Shown here in pieces: positions 1 to 7,818 of a stretch of 23,376 nucleotides of DNA. Location of the stretch: positions 1 through 23,376 of the forward strand of contig CAZSWR010000061.1 in assembly GCA_964610885.1 (NCBI GenBank), written 5' to 3'. Source of the stretch: CAZSWR01 sp964610885. GTDB taxonomy: Bacteria > Bacteroidota > Ignavibacteria > Kapaibacteriales > UBA2268. How positions within the stretch are numbered: the first letter of the stretch is position 1; each line of letters begins with the position of its first letter. The notes beneath the pieces are model-generated. The model was not told where the DNA came from and did no database searches. It worked only from the letters and a program-made list of their open reading frames with translations. The translations under genes and the position numbers were made by a program.

Positions 1-405
1 TGCTTTTTTAGCATCTTTTTTGTCTTTTTTGGCGTCTTTTTTGGCGTCTTTTTTGGCGTCTTTTTTGTCTGCTTTTTTCTCGTCTTTTACTTCTTTTTTG
101 TCAGCTTTTTTGGCGTCTTTTTTAGCATCTTTTGCATCTTTTTTGGCGTCTTTTGCTTCGTCTTTTTTAGCAGCTTTTTTGGATTTTTTGGATTTCTTTT
201 CTTTTTTCTCTTTTTTGTCTGCTTTTTTCTCGTCTTTTTTGGCGTCTTTTTTGGCGTCTTTTACTTCTTTTTTGTCTGCTTTTTTAGCATCTTTTTTCTG
301 CTCTGTTTTGGGAGCGTCTTTTTTGGCGGGGGCTGTTTGTGCGAATACTGTTGTTGCGAATACTGAGAACGCAACGAAGAGAGCTACGATCATACGTGTT
401 TTCAT
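1..405 (-). CDS. Secreted Lys/Ala/Asp-rich low-complexity protein (partial)
   Basis: The minus strand is open from an ATG at 405 to the window edge (135 codons, no stop), so the 3' end is missing. The product begins MKTRMIVALFVAFSVFA and has a typical Sec signal peptide with a likely cut in VFA|QTAP. After residue 30 nearly everything is Lys, Ala, Asp or Glu, built from variations of KKDAKKD and KADKKEVKD; the second motif occurs twice, at about residues 45-55 and 100-110. This composition resembles histone H1-like Lys/Ala tails, but the export signal argues against a DNA-binding role. It may be a surface or periplasmic polyelectrolyte. The function is unknown. The plus-strand reading of the same DNA gives a Phe/Ser-rich frame that is only its mirror. 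The signal peptide and uninterrupted frame make this strand the convincing one. Confidence 0.8.
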   Translation of the reverse strand, partial: MKTRMIVALFVAFSVFATTVFAQTAPAKKDAPKTEQKKDAKKADKKEVKDAKKDAKKDEKKADKKEKKEKKSKKSKKAAKKDEAKDAKKDAKDAKKDAKKADKKEVKDEKKADKKDAKKDAKKDAKKDKKDAKKA

Positions 406-514
406 GATACATCCTTTAAGATAGATTATAAAAAAACAAATTACATTTAAAACACGATTCAAAATTACGAAACAAATATGAAATTAAGATGAAAGTAAAA
501 AAAAATTCAATTGT

Positions 515-602
515 AGTTTTCCACATAATATTGGTGCGTCTTTGCTGTGTGGCTTTATAGTGGCGCGGCAGCAAAGTTTTCCACATTAAGTTGTGGAAAA
601 CG
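515..602. promoter_or_regulatory. Cluster of TTTTCCACA (DnaA-box-like) sites upstream of scpA
   Basis: Three perfect copies of TTTTCCACA lie here: 517-525 and 577-585 on the plus strand and 592-600 on the minus strand. The first two belong to a 12 bp direct repeat (515-526 and 575-586) spaced exactly 60 bp. The last two form a perfect inverted repeat with 10 bp arms (576-585 and 592-601) around a 6 nt loop. A second inverted repeat, CTTTGCTG (540-547) with CAGCAAAG (569-576), is nested between them. The 9-mer differs by one base from the DnaA box TTATCCACA. It could be a DnaA-responsive control region for scpAB or another operator; no T-tract supports a terminator. Confidence 0.5.
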
Positions 603-656
603 TAATCGGAAATTTCATTATTTTACATTTTTGTTTGAAGAATATTTTGAAGACTG

Positions 657-1412
657 ATGATATATAAGATTAAACTTCCGAATTTCGAAGGGCCGTTCGA
701 CCTGCTGCTGTACTTCATCCGCAGGGACGAGCTTAATGTCTATGATATTCCAATCGCTCGCATCACGGAAGAATTCCTCAAGTATATCCGTTTGATGAAA
801 ATATTCGACCTCGAGCTGGCAGGCGAGTTTCTGTCCATGGCGGCCAACCTTATATATATAAAAACGCAAATGTTGCTGCCTAAGGAAAAATCCGAAGACG
901 GCGCCGAACCGGAGGACCCGCGGGCGCAATTGGTGCAGAGGCTCGTCGAATACAAACAGTTCAAAGAGGCCTCGGCAGACCTGGCCGAATACAGCGAAGA
1001 GCAGCGCTACTCTTACTATCGCGAACTCTTCACGACCGAGCAAAAAATCGTGGCCGAACAGCAACCGACCGGATTCCGTAACGCCACTGTCTTCGACCTT
1101 TTCGCAGCGTTCCAAGCGTGTTTGGACAGACTCAAGAAAAACAATGTCCACCACGAAGTGCGTATCGCACCGGTTACCGTCGAGGAAAAAAGGGAATACA
1201 TCTTGAGCCAGATCCGCGCCAAGAAACGACTGAAATTCTTCGATATCATTCAATACGATAACCGAAATATTATAGTAGTAACTTTCCTGGCCATTCTCGA
1301 TTTGGTAAAGTTTAAATACATAGCCATCCGCCAGGAAGAGCTGTTCGAGGATATATACATCTTCGAGGCGAGCGAAGTTAAAAATGAATTATTGGAAGTA
1401 AATAATAATTAG
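657..1412 (+). CDS. scpA: Segregation and condensation protein A (kleisin subunit of SMC-ScpAB)
   Basis: ScpA is the kleisin that bridges the two heads of the SMC dimer and binds a ScpB dimer; the complex compacts and helps separate sister chromosomes. The 251-residue product has the usual ScpA length. It opens with the hallmark N-terminal pattern YKIKLPNFEGPFDLLLYFI, followed by LNVYDIPIARITEEFL. A hydrophobic helix near residues 56-75 carries AANLIYIKTQMLLP, and the C-terminal winged-helix part includes FFDIIQYDNRNIIVVTFLAILDL at about 196-218. The start ATG at 657 gives the correct family N-terminus. It is followed by scpB after only 4 nt, so the two are almost certainly cotranscribed. Upstream lies the cluster of DnaA-box-like sites. 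Confidence 0.95.
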   Translation: MIYKIKLPNFEGPFDLLLYFIRRDELNVYDIPIARITEEFLKYIRLMKIFDLELAGEFLSMAANLIYIKTQMLLPKEKSEDGAEPEDPRAQLVQRLVEYKQFKEASADLAEYSEEQRYSYYRELFTTEQKIVAEQQPTGFRNATVFDLFAAFQACLDRLKKNNVHHEVRIAPVTVEEKREYILSQIRAKKRLKFFDIIQYDNRNIIVVTFLAILDLVKFKYIAIRQEELFEDIYIFEASEVKNELLEVNNN

Positions 1413-1416
1413 ATAT

Positions 1417-2193
1417 ATGGAATCAAAAGGATTTATACCGGCATTCATGCAATTGCGCCGCGAGGAACAAAAAGCCGCCGTCGAGGCACTGATTTTCTCG
1501 TCCGAGGAAGCAGTTACGAACCAGCAACTGTTCGCAATACTGATCAATTCGGAGATATTCAACTCGCAGGCGAGCGCGAAAGATTCGTCGCAACCTTCGC
1601 TGGCCGAGGAAGCCAGCCGCCAGTTCGAGATCCCAACCGATTATTTCGACACATTAATAAATGATATTAATGGCGAACTAATCGCAACGGGCAGGCCATT
1701 CCAAATCCTTCGGATCGCCGGCGGTTGGCAATACTCCACCCGCCCCGAATACGGCCGACTTCTCGTCTCGCTGCACAAATCAAAAGCCAAGAAGCGACTC
1801 TCGCAGGCCGCGCTCGAAACGCTCGCCATCGTGGCATATCGCCAACCCATCACCAAACCCGAAGTGGAACAGATCCGTGGCGTTAATTCCGGCGAAGTGG
1901 TCAATTCGCTGCTCGAGAAAGGGCTGCTCGAAATAAATGGCCGCCGCGACACGCTTGGCAAACCGCTCACCTACGGCACCACGCCCGAATTCCTCCGCAT
2001 GTTCGGAATGTTTGGCCTCGAAGACCTTCCGAAACTCAAATCCATGGCCGAATTGGACGAATTAATGCCATCGGACGAAGTAATCGAAATCACTGTGGAC
2101 ACCGAACAAATGGACGATTCGGAAATCGAGACAGCCGAAGAATTGCTCAAGAAAGAAGAAGCGCTCTTGGAAAAAATGGAGCAGGAGAATTAA
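1417..2193 (+). CDS. scpB: Segregation and condensation protein B (SMC-ScpAB partner)
   Basis: ScpB forms a dimer of winged-helix domains that clamps the middle of ScpA in the SMC condensin. The 258-residue product shows the family core: EEQKAAVEALIFSSEEAV near residues 16-33, then RPFQILRIAGGWQYSTRPEY (about 97-116) and the highly conserved block SQAALETLAIVAYRQPITKP followed by EVEQIRGVNSGEVVNSLLEKGLL (about 130-170). A Glu-rich tail of roughly 40 residues follows the second winged helix and is longer than in many homologs. It starts 4 nt after the scpA stop codon. The stop is followed at once by a tandem 23 bp repeat rather than a clear intrinsic terminator. Confidence 0.95.
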   Translation: MESKGFIPAFMQLRREEQKAAVEALIFSSEEAVTNQQLFAILINSEIFNSQASAKDSSQPSLAEEASRQFEIPTDYFDTLINDINGELIATGRPFQILRIAGGWQYSTRPEYGRLLVSLHKSKAKKRLSQAALETLAIVAYRQPITKPEVEQIRGVNSGEVVNSLLEKGLLEINGRRDTLGKPLTYGTTPEFLRMFGMFGLEDLPKLKSMAELDELMPSDEVIEITVDTEQMDDSEIETAEELLKKEEALLEKMEQEN

Positions 2194-2262
2194 GCCTGTC
2201 GAAGTGTGGTTACTGAGCCTGTCGAAGTGTGGTTACTGAGCCCGTCGAAGTGTGGTCACAAT
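2194..2262. repeat. Three tandem copies of a 23 bp repeat after scpB
   Basis: The unit GCCTGTCGAAGTGTGG plus 7 more bases starts at 2194, 2217 and 2240, so the period is exactly 23 bp. The first two copies are identical. The third has C for T in GCCCGTCG and C for T in GGTCAC. The core is part of CTTCGACAGGCTCA read on the other strand, a string I recall as a common dispersed intergenic repeat in many bacteria. It begins one base after the scpB stop codon. No repeat/spacer structure of CRISPR type is present. Confidence 0.85.
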
Positions 2263-2342
2263 TCTCTTTAAACAGACATTAGGCTCTATTACGTTTTGTG
2301 TAGGTTGTTGATTGCTATATCTCCTTTAGTGTTTCTTTGAAT

Positions 2343-2698
2343 ATCGTGTAGCGATTAAATTATGGTAGGTTTCGAAGCTTTTATCTTTTAGTTATCCCGT
2401 AGGGATTAAATTATTCCATTTACAACTTAGATTCGTGTGCCTTTGTCATTCCCATAATTATACTGAAATCTCCTTTGGATTCACCTGGTTACTTATTTTA
2501 CAACGTATTTAAAGAAGCAGCTCATCACAGATTGATCACTACTATATCCTGCATACATCAAAAAAACTGAAAATTCAACCTCTACGAGGTTGTACATTCA
2601 AAAATAACAACATATTCTACCACAATTTAACCGCTACGCGGTATTGTGAATTCAGGTTTATTCTGGCAAGCTCATATTGATATTTGGGACAGTACCCA
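2343..2698 (+). repeat. Dispersed hairpin-array element, copy 1
   Basis: Four short hairpins lie at 2343-2355 (ATCG/CGAT), 2394-2406 (ATCCC/GGGAT), 2577-2591 (AACCTC/GAGGTT) and 2630-2642 (ACCGC/GCGGT), with loops holding GTA or TAC. Spacing is 51 bp within the first pair and 52 bp within the second. The first two are each followed by GATTAAATTAT. The first pair has the loop orientation GTA, the second TAC. The fourth is nested in outer arms CACAAT/ATTGTG. Exactly 28 nt past the last arm starts a 29 bp block (2670-2698) that matches 25 of 29 bases of the block at 9751-9779. I see no coding potential between 2263 and 2990. Confidence 0.65.
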
Positions 2699-2843
2699 CC
2701 ATAAAACCTAACACAACAACCATATAATTTTATTCTATATAGATTAATAAGGTTATTTTCATAGTTTGGATTCTCGGGGCTATGAAGGTTTTGGTGTTGA
2801 TAAGGTTCTATGTGCCATCCTGAAAATATCGAGTTCGAAAAAT

Positions 2844-2856
2844 ACCGCGTAGCGGT
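2844..2856 (-). repeat. Solitary hairpin of the same family
   Basis: ACCGC-GTA-GCGGT, followed by TG, matches the hairpin unit of the dispersed element but stands alone about 150 bp beyond copy 1. The rest of 2857-2990 holds nothing that I can identify. Confidence 0.6.
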
Positions 2857-2990
2857 TGGTGATAACTACGTGAAATACTAAACAGGTAATGAGTATTGAG
2901 ATTCGATTTTGTTACTTGCGAAGATAATAAATTTTAAGGTGTTGAGTTTAATACCCAAACCAAAAATTATAGAGCAAACATTATTGAACC

Positions 2991-4052
2991 TTACTTCTTA
3001 TTCTTCTTGTAATTCTTGCGGTATTGGGCTACGTTGCGCGAGTGTTCGTTTCCGCTGGCTGCGAAGTTGTGCCGGCCGCTGCCGTCGCCGACCGCCACGA
3101 AATAGTAGTAGTTATGCTTTTCGGGCGATAGGGCTGCCGCGATAGAGCTAAGGCTTGGCGAGTTGATCGGGCCGGGCGGGAGGCCTTCGTATTTATATGT
3201 GTTGTAAGGACTATCGAATTCCAAATCCTTGTTGAAGAGTCGTTTCTTTTCGCCGATTGCGTATTGCACTGTCGGGTCTGCGCAGAGCTTCATTCCGGCG
3301 CCCAAACGGTTCACGTACACTCCGCTGACGCGCGGGCGTTCGTTCTCGAGGGGCGATTCGCTTTCGACGATCGAAGCAAGCGTCAGTATTTGGTGTTTGG
3401 TGAGCTTCTGCTGAGCGAATTTCCCGCGAAATCGTTCGTTCCAGAGTTTTAGTTGCAGCGCGAGCATTTTCGAGATAATTTCCTCGGCGGACTGTTTCCA
3501 AAAGAATTCATAGGTGTCGGGCATCAGGTAGCCCTCGGCGGTCGGTGCATCGATTTTGAAAGCACGAAGCAGCGAATCGTTTGCGGCCTCGCGCATGAAC
3601 TCCGAGGCGGGCGTGCCGAGTTTCTTTTCAGTTATTTCGGCAAACTCTTTGAGCGAAATGCCTTCGGGATACGTAACCTTGATCGTCAGCAATTGGTTGC
3701 CTGTAAAAAGCGATTTAAGCAGTTGCAGGTTCGTGTTTTCTGGCATCAGCCTGTAGCATCCGGCAAAAATCCTGCGGCCGGAAGTCTTCGCGTAGAATCG
3801 CATAATATTCGTGAAAACGAACGAAGGCTTGAACAGGCCCTGCTGGTTCAATGCTTTCATCGAGGCGTCTATATCGGCATTCTTCGGGATGGTAACGAAT
3901 GTTTCCTTGTCGATCGGCAGTTCGCTCGAAAGCAAAGAATCAATGTACAGAGCACTGCCACCAATCAGCAATGCAAGCGAACCAAACACAAGCGAAACGA
4001 TTATTATAATCTTTTTTGTCTTTTTCCTGATCTTAAAGAGTCGAAAATTCAT
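2991..4052 (-). CDS. mltG: Endolytic murein transglycosylase MltG (YceG-like)
   Basis: MltG is an inner-membrane lytic transglycosylase that cleaves nascent glycan strands and helps terminate their growth. I place the start at the ATG at 4052 (353 residues); an in-frame TTG lies three codons upstream. A basic cytoplasmic segment (RLFKIRKKTKK) precedes one membrane helix at about residues 15-36, then a LysM-like region, then the YceG catalytic domain. The catalytic block reads TLASIVESESPLENERPRV, with the expected catalytic Glu at residue 230, followed by VYVNRL and the conserved LCADPTVQYAIG. The segment SPYNTYKYEGLPPGPINSPS is also typical. The gene follows a methyltransferase gene on the same strand after 45 nt and may share its transcript. 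Confidence 0.93.
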   Translation of the reverse strand: MNFRLFKIRKKTKKIIIIVSLVFGSLALLIGGSALYIDSLLSSELPIDKETFVTIPKNADIDASMKALNQQGLFKPSFVFTNIMRFYAKTSGRRIFAGCYRLMPENTNLQLLKSLFTGNQLLTIKVTYPEGISLKEFAEITEKKLGTPASEFMREAANDSLLRAFKIDAPTAEGYLMPDTYEFFWKQSAEEIISKMLALQLKLWNERFRGKFAQQKLTKHQILTLASIVESESPLENERPRVSGVYVNRLGAGMKLCADPTVQYAIGEKKRLFNKDLEFDSPYNTYKYEGLPPGPINSPSLSSIAAALSPEKHNYYYFVAVGDGSGRHNFAASGNEHSRNVAQYRKNYKKNKK

Positions 4053-4097
4053 AATATCCAAGATTTATTCCGAAGATAGGATTGCTTGCAACTGTTT

Positions 4098-4853
4098 CTA
4101 TGGCTTGCCTTTCCTGGCGATTACAATTATCGAAAGGCCGAAAGGCAACCTTGTGAACTTCATTAGTTTGCTTTCGAACATAAATATTTTCGTCAGCAGT
4201 GAATTCATCCATTGGGGAAGTATTTCCACAGGGGAATAGTCTTTGTCCGGCACTACTTCCTTCTTTGTGACTCTATCAATGATTCTTTTCAGAACCGACG
4301 GGGCAAAAAGCAAGGAATTAAAATATGAAGAGTATTCGATGCTGAATCCGGCCCTTCGCGCGACGTCGATTATTTTGCGGCGGGAATACCTGCGGTAGTG
4401 CATGTGTATGACGTCGTGGAAGCTCCACAGCCATTGGTACGCCGGGACGGTGATGAAAGCCACACCGCCCTCGGGCAGTATTTCGAAAGCATTGCGCAGC
4501 ACGCCTTCGTCGTCTTCGATGTGCTCAACGACGTCCAGCATGGTAATGGCATCGATCGGGTTCGATTTGTAATCATATTCGCTAAGCAAGCCGTTGAATT
4601 GCTTTTCCAGGCCTCTTTTGCGGCAGAAGCCGAGGGCTGTCTGCGAGGTGTCCAGGCATATCATGTCGAAGTCTTTTTGCATCATGGCGGCGAATCCGCC
4701 CGTGCCGCATCCCACGTCGAGAATTGTCCGGCCAGTCGGGACGTACTTGCGAATTATGGAGTTCATTATCCTGAATTTCGCAATGAACCACCAGTACGAA
4801 TCTTCGATTTGATAATTTTTTTCGTAAATAATTTCTTGCATAGCTTCCGCCAT
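4098..4853 (-). CDS. Class I SAM-dependent methyltransferase
   Basis: A 251-residue Rossmann-fold methyltransferase. Motif I is ILDVGCGTGG at about residues 44-53, the acidic end of strand 2 is in ICLDTS (about 65-70), and the strand-4 motif is AITMLDVVEHIED (about 102-114), followed by FITVPAYQWLWSFHD and HYRRYSR. This layout fits the Methyltransf_11/23 group, members of which often act on sugars, lipids or quinone precursors; the substrate cannot be told here. The reading frame extends to a TTG at 4913, but that lies just after the terminator of the upstream lon-like gene and gives a poor N-terminus. ATG 4853 (MAEAMQEI) or ATG 4841 is more likely. The downstream neighbour is mltG. Confidence 0.85.
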   Translation of the reverse strand: MAEAMQEIIYEKNYQIEDSYWWFIAKFRIMNSIIRKYVPTGRTILDVGCGTGGFAAMMQKDFDMICLDTSQTALGFCRKRGLEKQFNGLLSEYDYKSNPIDAITMLDVVEHIEDDEGVLRNAFEILPEGGVAFITVPAYQWLWSFHDVIHMHYRRYSRRKIIDVARRAGFSIEYSSYFNSLLFAPSVLKRIIDRVTKKEVVPDKDYSPVEILPQWMNSLLTKIFMFESKLMKFTRLPFGLSIIVIARKGKP

Positions 4854-4920
4854 TTGCCCGCAATTCTGGGAAAACTGAATCAAGTAACAATTCACGCAAA
4901 TTCCCGATTGCAATTAATGA

Positions 4921-4958
4921 AAAAACAAAGGTGCCAAAGACCACGATCCACGGCACCT
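4921..4958 (-). terminator. Intrinsic terminator of the lon-like gene
   Basis: Read on the minus strand, AGGTGCC (4958-4952) pairs with GGCACCT (4935-4929) around a 16 nt loop and is followed by a T-rich tail ending near 4921. It lies about 150 nt past the lon-like stop. A T-run on the plus side as well (4963-4970) makes it potentially bidirectional. Confidence 0.7.
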
Positions 4959-5110
4959 CTGTATTTTTTTATCAATCATTGGGCAGGCTTTGATTGGCCT
5001 AACCGCAAAACAGATTCAGATGAAGAGCTAATACAGCCACCGGTTGTCGCTTACATAAAAGTAAGACTACAAAAATACTTACTTCCGGCGGAATGAGCAA
5101 ACCGGATTAC

Positions 5111-7636
5111 TCATTTTTTTTTTGCCTCGGCCTTTTCTTTTTTCTTTGCAGGCTTTTTGGCGGCTCCTTCATCTTTGGCGGATTTCCGCAGCTCCTCGAA
5201 TCGTTTCTCGACCATGGCGAAAACGGAATCCTTGGGATACTTGCCGCTCGCCTTGCGTTCGCCGGCGGTTTTGCCCATCAGCAGCTCTGTTCCGTCCTCG
5301 ATGCGCGAAATGGCATAGATGCGGAAATTCCCTTCTTTGACGCTCAGAATAATTTCGTCAGGAAGCATCAGGTCGCGGACGTTTTGTTCAGGAATGATAA
5401 CGGCGTGTTCGCCGGTGAATCCCATTTCGCGGCAGATTTCCCAATAGCCGGTGATCTTTTCGTTCACGCCGCCGATTGGTTGGATGTCTCCCTTCTGGTT
5501 CATCGATCCGGTGATGGCAAAGTTTTGCTTTATGGGCAGCCCGGTGATCGAGCTGATGAGCACGTAGATCTCGGCGGCCGAAGCGCTATCGCCGTCCACT
5601 CCGCTGTACGATTGTTCGAAGGCAATCGAGGCAGTGAAGGCGAGCGGTTTCTTCGAGGCAAACCTTTCGCGGAAGAATCCATTGATAATGAGCACGCCTT
5701 TGTTGTGAATCGGCCCGGACATTTCCACTTCGCGTTCGATATTGATGATTCCGGCGGATCCGGCGGAGATTGTCGAAGTGATCCTTGCCGGCTTGCCGAA
5801 CGAAAGGATGCCATCGTTCAGGACGGTCAATCCGTTGATCTGCCCTACCCTTTCGCCCTTCGTATCGATCAGCATAGTGCCATCGAGGATCGATAATTTA
5901 ATCTTTTCGTCGAGCAAATCGTTACGTTTGCGGCGCCATTTGATTGCCTTTTCGACGTCGGAACGGCGAATGCACTCGTCGCCACTGTTGCGGTCGTAGA
6001 ACGCCGCCTCGCGGAGTATGTCGGCCACGTCGGAGAATTTCAGCGTGATGTGTTGCTGCGTTCCGGCGTGTTCCACTGCCCATTCAATTATTGCGGCCAC
6101 ACCGTCCGTCGTGCAATGGGGCAGGTTTTCGTCTTCGCAAATCTTGGCGATGAACCGAGAGTAATTCTGAATCATCTCATCGGTGCATTCGGTTTCGTAG
6201 TCGAATTGTGCATTGACTTTGAAAATCTTCTTGAAGCCTTTCTCGTAGCTGTAGAGCATTCGGTAGAGCGTTTGCCCGCCGATGATGATAACCTTCACGT
6301 TGACGTCGATCGGTTCGGGTTTCATGTGCAATTGCGAGAGTTGGAAAAATGCTTCGTATGGCTGAATTTCCAAGCGGTCGTAGAGCAAAACACGTTTCAG
6401 TGCGCCCCAGACTCCCGGCTCGGTGAACAGGTCCAAAGCATTGACGATAAGGAAGCCCTGATCCGCACGGAGCAATGCGCCGGCTTTGATTTTCGAGAAA
6501 TCAGTGCGCCAGAAGCCTCGCGGGTCGTAGGTGCGGTCGATGGTTCCGAACAGGTTCGTGTACGAAGGCGTGGTCTCCACGACGACCGGCATCGAATCGG
6601 TTTTCGAGTTGTCCAGTATGACGTTGACGTAGAATATGCCAAACCTATCGACTTCCTTCACTTCTTGCTCCTGCTCGGGCACTTGCTGGACTAAATTCCT
6701 CTGTGGCACGAAAATGCCGAGGTTGTCGAGTATATATTTTTTGACCTCTTCGACGTAGATTTTTATTGGGTCCAGGTCGTAGTGCTCCAAAATGTCTTGG
6801 AAGGCCGAGTCCACAAAATGCTGGGCAGCCATTTTATCATTTTGGTTCATGGCCTTGCGGAATTTCTGCATAATCTTCATTCCGATGCGGGCTAGGTCGT
6901 AGATTTCGTTGTGGTAAACCTGATACTGATCGCGGATTGCATCTGCCTTTTTCCGGTCGAGTTTGCCCTGCTCGATCAGTTCTTCGAGCGTATCGACGTG
7001 GACAGCTTTGCCATCGATGATCGGGAACACTTCTGGCTGAACCACTCCCTGTTCGGATTCGATTTGCCCGCGGAGGAATCCGTTGGGCCGGATTTTCTCG
7101 TCGAATTTGTCAAGAATTTCTTTTTCCTGCTGTTGGTATTCTTCGATGATTTTCTTCCTCGAGTTTTGGAAGCTTTCCTCGTCGAAATGCTTCGGCAAAG
7201 AGCGGCGCAGGTTGTGGATGGCGTCGTCCACTGCTTTGGCGAACTCTTTTCCGCGGCCGCGCATAAGTTTGATCAGCCGGGGCGAGTCCTGATCCTCGAA
7301 ATTGTTCACATAGCAATAATCATAGAGCAGTGGGCAGCTTGTCGTAACGTCTTCCAGAAGTGATTTCACCGTGGATAGGCGGCCCGTTCCCGACAGGCCC
7401 GATACGAAGATATTGTATCCTTTGGACGAAAGGCCGGCGCCCAGTCGCAAGGCTTCGATGGCCCTCGGTTGGCCCACGATTGCGTCTAAGGGTTCGAGTT
7501 CTTTGGTGGTTTGAAATTTAAAATTTTTCTCGGGACATGTCCAACGCATTTCGTCGGTCGAGACCAAACGCGGATATGACTTTTTAGTAGATTTCTGCTG
7601 GATGTTCAGTATTGGTGCTTTTCTTGTGTCTTTCAT
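5111..7636 (-). CDS. Lon-related ATP-dependent-type protease (YcbZ/LonB-like, S16 family)
   Basis: An 841-residue protein of the Lon-related group typified by E. coli YcbZ, thought to act as a cytoplasmic protease. The C-terminal S16 protease domain is clear: the catalytic Ser684 sits in VDGDSASAAEIYVLISS and the catalytic Lys727 in IGGVNEKITGYWE. The N-terminal ATPase part has a degenerate P-loop, GLSGTGRLS at residues 80-88, with Arg in place of the usual Lys. As I recall this is common in the group, so ATP use may be weak or absent. A middle region rich in charged helices (about 125-330) is the family insertion. The extreme C-terminus (about 815-841) is a Lys/Ala-rich tail. The gene is divergent from the tlpA-like gene across 182 bp and ends before the terminator at 4921-4958. 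Confidence 0.9.
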   Translation of the reverse strand: MKDTRKAPILNIQQKSTKKSYPRLVSTDEMRWTCPEKNFKFQTTKELEPLDAIVGQPRAIEALRLGAGLSSKGYNIFVSGLSGTGRLSTVKSLLEDVTTSCPLLYDYCYVNNFEDQDSPRLIKLMRGRGKEFAKAVDDAIHNLRRSLPKHFDEESFQNSRKKIIEEYQQQEKEILDKFDEKIRPNGFLRGQIESEQGVVQPEVFPIIDGKAVHVDTLEELIEQGKLDRKKADAIRDQYQVYHNEIYDLARIGMKIMQKFRKAMNQNDKMAAQHFVDSAFQDILEHYDLDPIKIYVEEVKKYILDNLGIFVPQRNLVQQVPEQEQEVKEVDRFGIFYVNVILDNSKTDSMPVVVETTPSYTNLFGTIDRTYDPRGFWRTDFSKIKAGALLRADQGFLIVNALDLFTEPGVWGALKRVLLYDRLEIQPYEAFFQLSQLHMKPEPIDVNVKVIIIGGQTLYRMLYSYEKGFKKIFKVNAQFDYETECTDEMIQNYSRFIAKICEDENLPHCTTDGVAAIIEWAVEHAGTQQHITLKFSDVADILREAAFYDRNSGDECIRRSDVEKAIKWRRKRNDLLDEKIKLSILDGTMLIDTKGERVGQINGLTVLNDGILSFGKPARITSTISAGSAGIINIEREVEMSGPIHNKGVLIINGFFRERFASKKPLAFTASIAFEQSYSGVDGDSASAAEIYVLISSITGLPIKQNFAITGSMNQKGDIQPIGGVNEKITGYWEICREMGFTGEHAVIIPEQNVRDLMLPDEIILSVKEGNFRIYAISRIEDGTELLMGKTAGERKASGKYPKDSVFAMVEKRFEELRKSAKDEGAAKKPAKKKEKAEAKKK

Positions 7637-7818
7637 GGCGTAGCCCTAATGAGTGCTTAATAATAGACCAAATTCAATATAATAATTTATGATTATCTGA
7701 AAACATAAACAAGGTTTTTTTTACAAAAAAGTTTTTTTTGCATTAAACAGAATATTTTCCGATTTTTGTCGTATATACTTATGGAGATGTTAAATAATTT
7801 TATAGGAGTGCTTAATTT

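Noticed and set aside
20..424. Plus-strand 134-residue frame rich in Phe, Ser, Leu and Ala
   Set aside because: It is the mirror of the Lys/Ala/Asp repeat gene on the minus strand, which has a signal peptide; the plus frame has no credible N-terminus.
515..602. Chromosomal replication origin
   Set aside because: Only three imperfect DnaA-like boxes, no AT-rich unwinding region beside dnaA, dnaN or gidA genes, and scpAB alone is no origin marker; kept only as a possible regulatory site.
2263..2990. Small coding genes in the gap after scpB, such as the frame at 2909-3145
   Set aside because: That frame overlaps the 3' end of mltG on the other strand and has no recognisable features; the gap is explained better by repeats.
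4854..4913. N-terminal extension of the methyltransferase from TTG 4913
   Set aside because: It would start almost inside the terminator of the upstream gene, and the extra residues do not resemble the family N-terminus.
5093..6694. Two long plus-strand frames opposite the lon-like gene
   Set aside because: They are antisense to a clear protease gene with catalytic motifs; the translations are Phe- and His-rich without domains.
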